A stretch of DNA of 64,000 bases from assembly GCF_014197035.1 (NCBI RefSeq), contig NZ_JACIEU010000001.1, forward strand, positions 1 through 64,000. Direction: 5' to 3'. The notes under the pieces are model-generated. The model was not told the origin of the DNA, did no database searches, and worked only from the letters and a program-made list of their open reading frames with translations. The position numbers were made by a program, and so were the translations under genes. Positions 25,277-32,649 of the stretch are shown piece after piece (within the stretch, counting starts at the first letter, position 1; each line of letters starts with the position of its first letter). Source of the stretch: Sphingobium scionense. GTDB taxonomy: Bacteria; Pseudomonadota; Alphaproteobacteria; Sphingomonadales; Sphingomonadaceae.

Positions 25277-26461
25277 ATGATCGTGCAGAATCATCGCAAA
25301 CTGATCCTGCTGCTGGGCGCGCTGCCCCTAACGACCTCTGTGTTGGCGCAGGGCGATGCGCCCCCCAAACCGACCGCACCCGCAGCACTGCCCGCGCCAC
25401 CGGCCAATGGCGAGATGGGTTTCGTCGTCAGCCATTTCGCCCCCGCCATCTATCAGGGCAAGGAGGACTGTCCGCAGGGCCTGGCCGCCACGCTGCGCGA
25501 AAATTATCTCCAGACCCAGCCGGTTGGCGAGCGGACGCGGCTGCTGGAAAAGGCGAACGAGAAGGAACTGACCGCGCGCTGGACCGGCTATGCCTTCGGT
25601 CCCGACAATATCAACATCTGCACCCATCCCGACAAGTTCGACCGGCCGCCGCAGCGCATGGTGCAGGGCAAGGTCGCGCAGGGGCTGAACCTGGACGATG
25701 ATGAGGGTGGCGCGGCGGCGGGCGACACCTGCGGCCATGCCAATTTCACCGGCCCGGCGGGTGAGCCGGGTGTCGACAACCAGATGTGGCGGGCGATGGG
25801 CTGCGTGCGGACCTGGCGCGGGGTCGACGGCACGGGCGGCGATATCGTCAAGGGCCTGACCCAGTTTCTGGTGAGCGGCGAACATAGCCAGGTGCTGCTG
25901 CTCAGCGGCGTTGATAGCCTTGAGAATGATCCCGACGTGACGGTGATCTACGCCAATAGCGAAGATCGGGCGGTGGTGGATTCGCGCCAGAATTTCATTC
26001 CCGGCGCCAGCTACAGCGTTACCGCCAATGGCGCCCATCGCAATGTGCTGAAAGGGCGGATCGTCAACGGCGTGCTGACCACCGAGCCGGCCCATATCCG
26101 CCTGAAGCAGAATTGGGGCCAGGGGTCGGAGCGCGACATTCGTGGCCGGCGCAACGAATATGATTTCACCAGGGCGCGGTTGCGCTTCACCTTCCAGCCG
26201 GACGGATCGATCAAGGGCATTGTCGGCGGCTATCAGCCGATCTGGAACGTGATGGCCAGCGCCTCAGTCGGTGGCGAGGGCGCGGCGACCACGGCCGGCT
26301 ATGACTGCGCCGCCATGTATGCGGCGCTCAAGGCGATGGCCGATGGCGATCGTGATCCGGCGACCGGCCAGTGCCGCCGCATTTCCAGCGGCATGGAGGC
26401 CTGGGCCGTGCCCGCCTTCATCACCGACCGCCTGCCCCAGCCCAAGGTGGCGCAGCGATGA
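25277..26461 (+). CDS. Unrecognised exported Cys-rich protein
   Basis: 394 residues from ATG 25277 (AGGAG 3 bases upstream); ATG 25256 overlaps the previous stop as ATGA and would add seven residues. Signal peptide ends near VLAQ. I do not recognise the family. At least six cysteines occur in EDCPQG, NICTHP, DTCGHA, MGCVRT, YDCAAM and GQCRRI, which suggests disulfides or metal/haem ligation; there is no CxxCH. The order of a soluble globular domain with N-terminal Pro-rich linker (residues 22-45) fits a periplasmic enzyme. It overlaps the DUF1592 gene by 4 bp. Confidence 0.8.
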   Translation: MIVQNHRKLILLLGALPLTTSVLAQGDAPPKPTAPAALPAPPANGEMGFVVSHFAPAIYQGKEDCPQGLAATLRENYLQTQPVGERTRLLEKANEKELTARWTGYAFGPDNINICTHPDKFDRPPQRMVQGKVAQGLNLDDDEGGAAAGDTCGHANFTGPAGEPGVDNQMWRAMGCVRTWRGVDGTGGDIVKGLTQFLVSGEHSQVLLLSGVDSLENDPDVTVIYANSEDRAVVDSRQNFIPGASYSVTANGAHRNVLKGRIVNGVLTTEPAHIRLKQNWGQGSERDIRGRRNEYDFTRARLRFTFQPDGSIKGIVGGYQPIWNVMASASVGGEGAATTAGYDCAAMYAALKAMADGDRDPATGQCRRISSGMEAWAVPAFITDRLPQPKVAQR

Positions 26462-28176
26462 GCGGGCCGTTTTGTCACAGGGCGCGCTGGGCGCTGCTCG
26501 CCGGGTTGCTGCTGAGCGCCTGCACGGTCGAGAAGGCGCCGCAGACCGCTGCCACGCCCGACGCCAGCTTCGCGCCCTTGAAGACGCCACTGGGCCAGGT
26601 GGCAGGGATGCGCCGCCTGACCGAAGCGCAATATCGCAACAGCATCGCCGACATCTTCGGCCCCGACATCAAAGTCGCGGGCCGGTTCGAGCCGATCGTG
26701 CGGCCGGTGCATGAGCTGATCGCCACCGGCGCCAGCGCATCGACCATCTCGCCCGCCGGGCTGGAACAGTTCGACGCGATGGCGCGCAACATCGCCGCGC
26801 AGGTCTTCGCGCCGGATCGCCGCGCCCAGTTCATGCCCTGCGCCCCGCGCGACGCGGCCGCGCCCGATGCCGATTGCGCCGCGCGGACGCTGATGCCGAT
26901 CGGTCGCTACCTGTTCCGCCGGCCGATGACGCAGGAGGAGATTGGCGCCTTCGTCATGATGGCGGGCAAGGGCGCTGGCGATGGCCAGGGTTTCTATGAC
27001 GGCATGCAGCTGGCGATGGCGGCGATGCTAGTGTCGCCGCAGTTCCTCTACATCATCGAGAGCGCGGAGCCCGACCCGGCAGCGCCCGGCAGCCTGCGGC
27101 TCGACAACCATGCCCGCGCCGCGCGGCTGAGCTATCTGCTGTGGAACACGACGCCCAATGAGGCGCTGCTGCGCGCGGCCGACGAGGGCAAGCTGACCGA
27201 TCCGGCGCAACTCGCGGCGATCGCGCAGAAGATGGTGCGTTCGCCCCGGCTGGAGGATGGCGTGCGCGCCTTCTTCGCCGACATGCTGTTGTTCGAGAAG
27301 TTCGACGAAATGGCCAAAGACCAGATCGTCTATCCCCGCTTCAACCCCGATGTCGCGTCGGCCCTGTCCGAACAGATGCTGCGCATGATTGTCGACCAGC
27401 TGGTGACGCGGCAGGGCGATTATCGCGACCTGTTCACCACCCGGCGGACCTTCATCAACCGGGCGCTGGGGCCGCTCTATCAGGCCAAGGTGTCCAGCAT
27501 GCAGGGCTGGGTGCCCTATGAGTTCGGCGAAGGCGACGATCGCGCCGGGCTGCTGGGCCAGGCCGGTTTCCTGGCGCTCTATTCCCATTCGGGCCGCAGT
27601 TCGCCGACCCTGCGCGGCCGGGCGATCCGCGAACTGCTGCTGTGCCAGCCGGTGCCCAATCCGCCGGGCAACGTCAATTTCACCGCCGTGCAGGATGTCG
27701 GCAACAAGGCGATGCCGACCGCGCGCATTCGCCTGAACGCCCATAACAGCGATCCGGTCTGTGCCGCCTGCCACAAGATCACCGATCCGCTGGGCCTGCC
27801 GCTGGAGCGGTTCGATGGCATCGGCGCCTTCCGCCGGACCGAAAATGCCGCGCCGATCGACACCGCCGGCGTGTTCGAGGGCACCGCTTTCCAGGGCAAT
27901 GTCGGCCTGGGCCAGGCCCTGGCGGCAAGCAAGTCGACCACCGAATGCGTCGCCGGCCGCGCCTTCCAATATGCGACCGGCCGCATGCCGGAGGATGAGG
28001 AGGCGACCGCCATGGCGCTGGAACAGGGCTTCGCCGCTGACGGCTATCGCATCCAGGCACTGTTCCTGCGCGTCGCGACCATGGCCGATGCCTATCGCGT
28101 CAGCACCCCGCCGTTGGCCAAGCCGCAGGTCGCGATGATGACCAGCCCGCATATCCGTGAAGGAGACCGTCCATGA
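26458..28176 (+). CDS. DUF1592/DUF1588-type cytochrome lipoprotein
   Basis: 572 residues. A lipobox LLLSAC gives a Cys near residue 22. Domains in the planctomycete-type order are seen: DUF1587-like (MRRLTEAQYRNSIADIFG), DUF1595-like (RYLFRRPMTQEEIGAF), DUF1592 (RLSYLLWNTTPNEALLRAA), DUF1588 with a CAACHKITDPLGLPLE haem motif, and DUF1585-like end. Such proteins are known mainly from planctomycetes and some proteobacteria, without a defined reaction. It is coupled by ATGA overlaps to both neighbours; the DUF1552 partner follows. Confidence 0.87.
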   Translation: MSGPFCHRARWALLAGLLLSACTVEKAPQTAATPDASFAPLKTPLGQVAGMRRLTEAQYRNSIADIFGPDIKVAGRFEPIVRPVHELIATGASASTISPAGLEQFDAMARNIAAQVFAPDRRAQFMPCAPRDAAAPDADCAARTLMPIGRYLFRRPMTQEEIGAFVMMAGKGAGDGQGFYDGMQLAMAAMLVSPQFLYIIESAEPDPAAPGSLRLDNHARAARLSYLLWNTTPNEALLRAADEGKLTDPAQLAAIAQKMVRSPRLEDGVRAFFADMLLFEKFDEMAKDQIVYPRFNPDVASALSEQMLRMIVDQLVTRQGDYRDLFTTRRTFINRALGPLYQAKVSSMQGWVPYEFGEGDDRAGLLGQAGFLALYSHSGRSSPTLRGRAIRELLLCQPVPNPPGNVNFTAVQDVGNKAMPTARIRLNAHNSDPVCAACHKITDPLGLPLERFDGIGAFRRTENAAPIDTAGVFEGTAFQGNVGLGQALAASKSTTECVAGRAFQYATGRMPEDEEATAMALEQGFAADGYRIQALFLRVATMADAYRVSTPPLAKPQVAMMTSPHIREGDRP

Positions 28177-29513
28177 GCTTCACCCTCGATCGCCGCACCG
28201 CGCTGCGCGGCATGGTCAACGGCATGGCCGTGGCCGTCGGCCTGCCGCTGCTCGACATCTTCCTCGACGGCAACGGCACCGCCATGGCGGCGACCGGCGC
28301 GCCGATGCCGATCCGTTTCGGCACCTGGTTCTGGGGGCTGGGCGTCAATCCGCCGCGCTGGTTCCCCAGCGCCGCCGGCAAGGATTATGAGCTGAAGGTC
28401 GAGCTGGCCTCGATCGAGGCGCTCAAGCACAAGGTCAACATCCTGGGCGATTTCACCCTGCCGCTCGACGGCAAGCCCAACCTGCCGCACATCAGCGGCG
28501 GCATCGGCATCCGCACCGGCATGGCGATCGATTCCGACCGCGGCCTGCCGGGGCCGTCCTTCGACGTGTCGATCGGCGACGTGATCGGCACCCGCACCCG
28601 ATTCCGGTCGATCGAGCTGTCGGCGACCGGCGATCCGCGCAATTCGCTGTCCGGGCGCGGCAATGGCAATCTCAACCCGGCGGAAGTGTCGCCCGCCGCC
28701 CTTTATACAAGGCTGTTCGGCGCAGGCTTCCATGATCCCAACAGCGCAACCTTCACCCCCGATCCGGCGGTGATGGCGCGGCGCAGTGTCCTGTCCGGCG
28801 TGTCCGAGCAGCGCCAGGCGCTGGAGGCGCGGCTAGGCGCGGCCGACAGGCAGCGGCTCGACCAATATTTCACGTCGCTGCGGCAGCTCGAAAACCAGCT
28901 CGACGTGCAGCTGACCAAGCCGGCGCCGATGCAGGCCTGTGTCGTGCCACCCAAGGTGCCCGACCTGCCGGTCAATGCCGAGATCGAGAATGTCATGCGC
29001 AATCACGAGATCATGACAGATCTGCTGGTGATGGCGATGGCGTGCGACAATGTCCGGCTGTTCAACATGAACTTCAACAATGGCGCATCGTCGCTGACGC
29101 GGGTGGGCAGCACCATCACCCATCATCAGCTGACCCATGAGGAGGTGCTGGACAACCGGTTGGGCTATCAGCCCGAAGTCACCTTCTATGTCGACAAGTG
29201 CATGGAAGCCTGGACCTATTTCATCAAGGCGATGGACGCGGTGAAGGAAGGCGACCGCACCCTGCTGGATAACAGCCTGGTCTTTGCCCATAGCGAGACC
29301 GAGTTCGCCAAATTCCACACCATCGACAATATCCCGATGATGACGGCGGGATCAGCCGGCGGGCGCATCCATACCGGCCAATATATCACCGGCGACGGAT
29401 CGCCGGTCAGCCGGGTGGGCCTCACCCTGCAACAGGCGATGGGCGTGCCGGTCGACCGTTGGGGCACGGGCAGTCTGGAGACGAACAAGATCATCCCCGG
29501 ACTGATCGTCTGA
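28173..29513 (+). CDS. DUF1552 family exported protein
   Basis: 446 residues with a Tat-like leader (LDRRTALRGM, hydrophobic stretch, AMAATG). The DUF1552 pattern is visible in LGVNPPRWFPSA, LSGRGNGNLNPAEVSP and ITHHQLTHE, with FNMNFNNGASS and FAHSETEFAKFH further on. The fold resembles the sulfatase/DUF1501 type, but no catalytic residue can be assigned. It is the last gene of the operon and converges on the beta-helix gene with a 4-bp gap. DUF1592-DUF1552 pairs recur in other genomes. Confidence 0.87.
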   Translation: MSFTLDRRTALRGMVNGMAVAVGLPLLDIFLDGNGTAMAATGAPMPIRFGTWFWGLGVNPPRWFPSAAGKDYELKVELASIEALKHKVNILGDFTLPLDGKPNLPHISGGIGIRTGMAIDSDRGLPGPSFDVSIGDVIGTRTRFRSIELSATGDPRNSLSGRGNGNLNPAEVSPAALYTRLFGAGFHDPNSATFTPDPAVMARRSVLSGVSEQRQALEARLGAADRQRLDQYFTSLRQLENQLDVQLTKPAPMQACVVPPKVPDLPVNAEIENVMRNHEIMTDLLVMAMACDNVRLFNMNFNNGASSLTRVGSTITHHQLTHEEVLDNRLGYQPEVTFYVDKCMEAWTYFIKAMDAVKEGDRTLLDNSLVFAHSETEFAKFHTIDNIPMMTAGSAGGRIHTGQYITGDGSPVSRVGLTLQQAMGVPVDRWGTGSLETNKIIPGLIV

Positions 29514-29517
29514 TCCC

Positions 29518-32500
29518 CTATTCCATCCGCGCCGCGTAGAGGCCGTGATGCGACAGCATGAACAGGGTCTTGCCGTCCGAACCGCCGAACAGCAGTTGTA
29601 GCGGCCGTTCGGGCACGTCGATCCGGCCGATCGGCTTGCCGTCGGGCGCGTAGACGAAGACCTGGCCATTAGCGACATAGACCCGGCCCTGCGCGTCGCT
29701 GACCACGCCCTCCCCGCCGCGATCGGCGAAGGGCGTGAGGTCGGTCAGCGTGCCGTTGCCGGCGACCAGCGCGCTGTAGGTGCGGTTTTCCGATCCGTTG
29801 GTGACATAGATGCGCTGGCCCGGCTTGCCCTGAACGAAGCCATAGCTGTCGAGCGTGTGGGAGAAGCGCAGGCCGCGATGGTCGACCGGTCCCTGGGCGA
29901 AGACGCGCCAGGCCGGCAGGGCGATGCTGCCGTCGGGCGAGACATAGGCCTGCGCATTGGACTGTGCGGTGTCGTGGGCGAACATGTCGGCGAGCGTGGT
30001 GAACTGATAGGTCTTGGGATCAATCTGGTCCCTGAACTCGCCATTCACCCACCAGTTGACCGGGAAGATCGTGGCCGCGCTGCCCTGCCCGGCGGGCGTC
30101 GCCGGGATGACGCTGATCTGCGTGTCCGGCGCGCCGGGGGTGACGCTGTAGACGGTGCCGTTGCGGCCATAGGAGGAAAGGACCAGCAGATTGCCCGACT
30201 TGTCGATGGTCAGGTTCACCGGATCGAGCGCGGCGTCGCGGATCATCTCCAGCCGGCCCGCGTCGGACCAGCGCCAGATGCGCTGGAAGAAGCGGTCGAT
30301 GAAATAGAGCCGCCCCTGCGCATCGATTGCGCCGCCGCCTAATCCATAGAAACCGTCAGCGAGTTTCTCCACGCTGGCGCCGCCGAAGGTCGAGGGCGAG
30401 ACCGGATCGGGCTTCGCCGGCACGTCCAGCACGGCGAACTCGCGCTCGCGCACTTCAAGGCCGTGGGTGATGTCCTGAATCGCGTTTTCGAACGGATATT
30501 TGGTGAGGCGCAGGAAGGTGCCGCAGCCATTTTCGTCGCAGGTGCCGACCCCGCTTTCGGCGTTCACATGGACGTTGCGAAAGCGGATGTCGTGCGAATT
30601 ATAGAGCGACACCGCGGTCGGCGCAGGCTTGCGCGTGCGGGTGACGCGATAGCCGTGGAAATTGGCGACCAGGATGTTGCGGGAATCGCGGATTTCGAGC
30701 GCGACGGCATCGCCGCTCTCGCCCGCCTCGCCTTCGGTCTGGGGCGCCAGCAATTCCCAGTTGGCGACGCGGTTGAGGCCGATTTCGGTGCGGACATGAT
30801 GTTCGACCGAGGCCTGGATCAAGCGGCCCGGTGTTTCCGTGTCGGAAATCAATATGCCCGGATGACCGAAGGTGCTGGGGCTCCAGATATTGGCGAAGGT
30901 GCCCCCGCCGCCCTGCGTCACCCAGAGGCTGGCATATTGGCCGCCCCAGCGGCGCGATGCGTCGGGATCGGCGGTGGCGTTGTTGTTATAGGGATTGCGC
31001 CGGCTGCCATCGAAGGCATCGGTGCCATGGCCGCCCTGGAACTTGACGTCGTTGACCATGGAACTGGCGCCGGCCTTCCACAACAGGCCGGTCGCGCGCG
31101 GATTGGCGCCATTGGTGTCGAGCGCCAGGCCGGCGACGATCGCGTCGCCGCCCTGCGCGCTTTCCACCAGCGCCTTGGGCGCGCCGACGCCCTGGAAAGC
31201 GGGCGTGCCGTCGGGCAGGACGATCTGGGTCAGGCTGGGGTGGAGACCGAGCAGCACCGTGTCGGCGCGCAGCCGCAACGTGTCGCTGACCTTGTAGAAG
31301 CCGGCAGGGAGGTAGACGACGCGATGGCTGTCGATCGCCTTCTGCAGCACGGCGGTGTCGTCCGTACTGTTATCGCCCTTCGCCCCCAGCGCGCGGACAT
31401 TCACCCATTCGGAGACGGGCGGCAGCGGACGGATCGCAGGCGCACCGGGCGCCGGCAGGCTGGCGATCGGCTGCGCCTGCATGTCTGTTTTATACTCGCC
31501 GATCCGGCCAAGCCCCGGCAGGGTCAGGCCATGGGTGAAGGAGGAAACCTTGTAAGCCTTCCCCTGCCCCGCCACGGTGCGGCCGCTCTCGCGGAAGCGA
31601 GCAAAGGTCGGCGTGTTGGCGGCCAGCACATTCTGGAAGCCGACCTGGGTATAGACATTCTTCTCATTGGAGATGATGACGCCGGCCTTCGACACATTTT
31701 CGAAGCGGACATCCTGGCCCCAGAGCCAGTCGCCATAGCCCCGGTCGATCTCGATCCCGACCGGCACGTTGCGGAAGGCGACATTGAGCAGGGTCAGGCC
31801 CGCTTCATGCTCGCGGATGGCGGCGTCGCGCTGTCCTTCGAACGTTGCATCGACCAGGGCGAAGGGCCAGGCCGGCGAGGTCTTTTCCGCGAGGATGCCA
31901 TAGCGGCCGCCCTTGAAGTGCAGATCCTCCGCCTCGTTGGCGACATGATAGAGGCCGGCGAGCCCCGACCCGATGTCGAAATCGACATGGCTGACGAAGC
32001 TGTGCTGGGCGGAATGGAAGCGGATCGCGGTCGCCGCCGGATTGCTGTCCATGATGCGGAAATCGATATTGCCGAGCGCGGAATAGAAGGTGCCCGGATT
32101 GGCGTCGGCGATGGTCTTGTCGAACGGCACGCTGCCGGCCGGGGGGAAGGCGGCGGGCCAGCTTTCCTTGTCGGTCTGACGCTTGCCGCCGGTGAAGATC
32201 AGCATATGGGCGACGCCGCGCTGAAAGCCCGGCGTGTTGGCGCCGAGCAGGATCGTCGGACGCTGGGCGCCGATGCCGAAGATGCGCACGCCCGGCCACA
32301 GAAAGAGCGTGCGGCTGATGCGATAGGTGCCCTGGGGCAGGAAGACGATGCCGCCGCCGGGTGTCGCGGCGGCGGTGTCGAGCGCCTGCTGGATCGCGGC
32401 GCTGTCATCGGCGCGGCCATCGCCCACGCCCTTCACCGTCACGGCGCGCGCATCGTCGGGCATGGCGGTATAGACGGACGGGGACGCGAAAGCCGGCCGC

Positions 32501-32571
32501 GCCGCCGCCAGACATAGCAACACCGACGCACAGGCCCCACTCAATCCACGATAGGTCAGGCCACGATACAT
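29518..32571 (-). CDS. GH55-like double beta-helix protein with C-terminal beta-propeller (paralogue 1)
   Basis: 1017 residues from ATG 32571 (signal peptide to AFAS). Two pectate_lyase_3-type beta-helix modules (about 40-370 and 400-660) have the repeated GDGRADDSAAIQQALD / GDNSTDDTAVLQKAID openings and FLPQGTYRISRTL / YLPAGFYKVSDTL strands. This layout is that of GH55 exo-beta-1,3-glucanases. An SMP-30/NHL-like propeller follows (about 710-1017: GGGAIDAQGRLYFID). Paralogue of the gene at 35756. It lies downstream of a TonB receptor on the same strand. Glycan specificity is not proven. Confidence 0.75.
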   Translation of the reverse strand: MYRGLTYRGLSGACASVLLCLAAARPAFASPSVYTAMPDDARAVTVKGVGDGRADDSAAIQQALDTAAATPGGGIVFLPQGTYRISRTLFLWPGVRIFGIGAQRPTILLGANTPGFQRGVAHMLIFTGGKRQTDKESWPAAFPPAGSVPFDKTIADANPGTFYSALGNIDFRIMDSNPAATAIRFHSAQHSFVSHVDFDIGSGLAGLYHVANEAEDLHFKGGRYGILAEKTSPAWPFALVDATFEGQRDAAIREHEAGLTLLNVAFRNVPVGIEIDRGYGDWLWGQDVRFENVSKAGVIISNEKNVYTQVGFQNVLAANTPTFARFRESGRTVAGQGKAYKVSSFTHGLTLPGLGRIGEYKTDMQAQPIASLPAPGAPAIRPLPPVSEWVNVRALGAKGDNSTDDTAVLQKAIDSHRVVYLPAGFYKVSDTLRLRADTVLLGLHPSLTQIVLPDGTPAFQGVGAPKALVESAQGGDAIVAGLALDTNGANPRATGLLWKAGASSMVNDVKFQGGHGTDAFDGSRRNPYNNNATADPDASRRWGGQYASLWVTQGGGGTFANIWSPSTFGHPGILISDTETPGRLIQASVEHHVRTEIGLNRVANWELLAPQTEGEAGESGDAVALEIRDSRNILVANFHGYRVTRTRKPAPTAVSLYNSHDIRFRNVHVNAESGVGTCDENGCGTFLRLTKYPFENAIQDITHGLEVREREFAVLDVPAKPDPVSPSTFGGASVEKLADGFYGLGGGAIDAQGRLYFIDRFFQRIWRWSDAGRLEMIRDAALDPVNLTIDKSGNLLVLSSYGRNGTVYSVTPGAPDTQISVIPATPAGQGSAATIFPVNWWVNGEFRDQIDPKTYQFTTLADMFAHDTAQSNAQAYVSPDGSIALPAWRVFAQGPVDHRGLRFSHTLDSYGFVQGKPGQRIYVTNGSENRTYSALVAGNGTLTDLTPFADRGGEGVVSDAQGRVYVANGQVFVYAPDGKPIGRIDVPERPLQLLFGGSDGKTLFMLSHHGLYAARME

Positions 32572-32595
32572 CAGGCAGGCTCCGTAAAAAGAAGA

Positions 32596-32621
32596 TGTCC
32601 CGGCCGTGCAGGACCGGGACA
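32596..32621 (-). terminator. Hairpin after the TonB receptor
   Basis: TGTCCCGG (32596-32603) pairs with CCGGGACA (32614-32621), 10-base loop, between the receptor stop and the beta-helix start. An A/T-rich stretch follows in the minus-strand direction (tttttacgg), consistent with partial termination. Confidence 0.6.
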
Positions 32622-32649
32622 AGTTTGGGGGGAGAGATGTTATGTTTTA

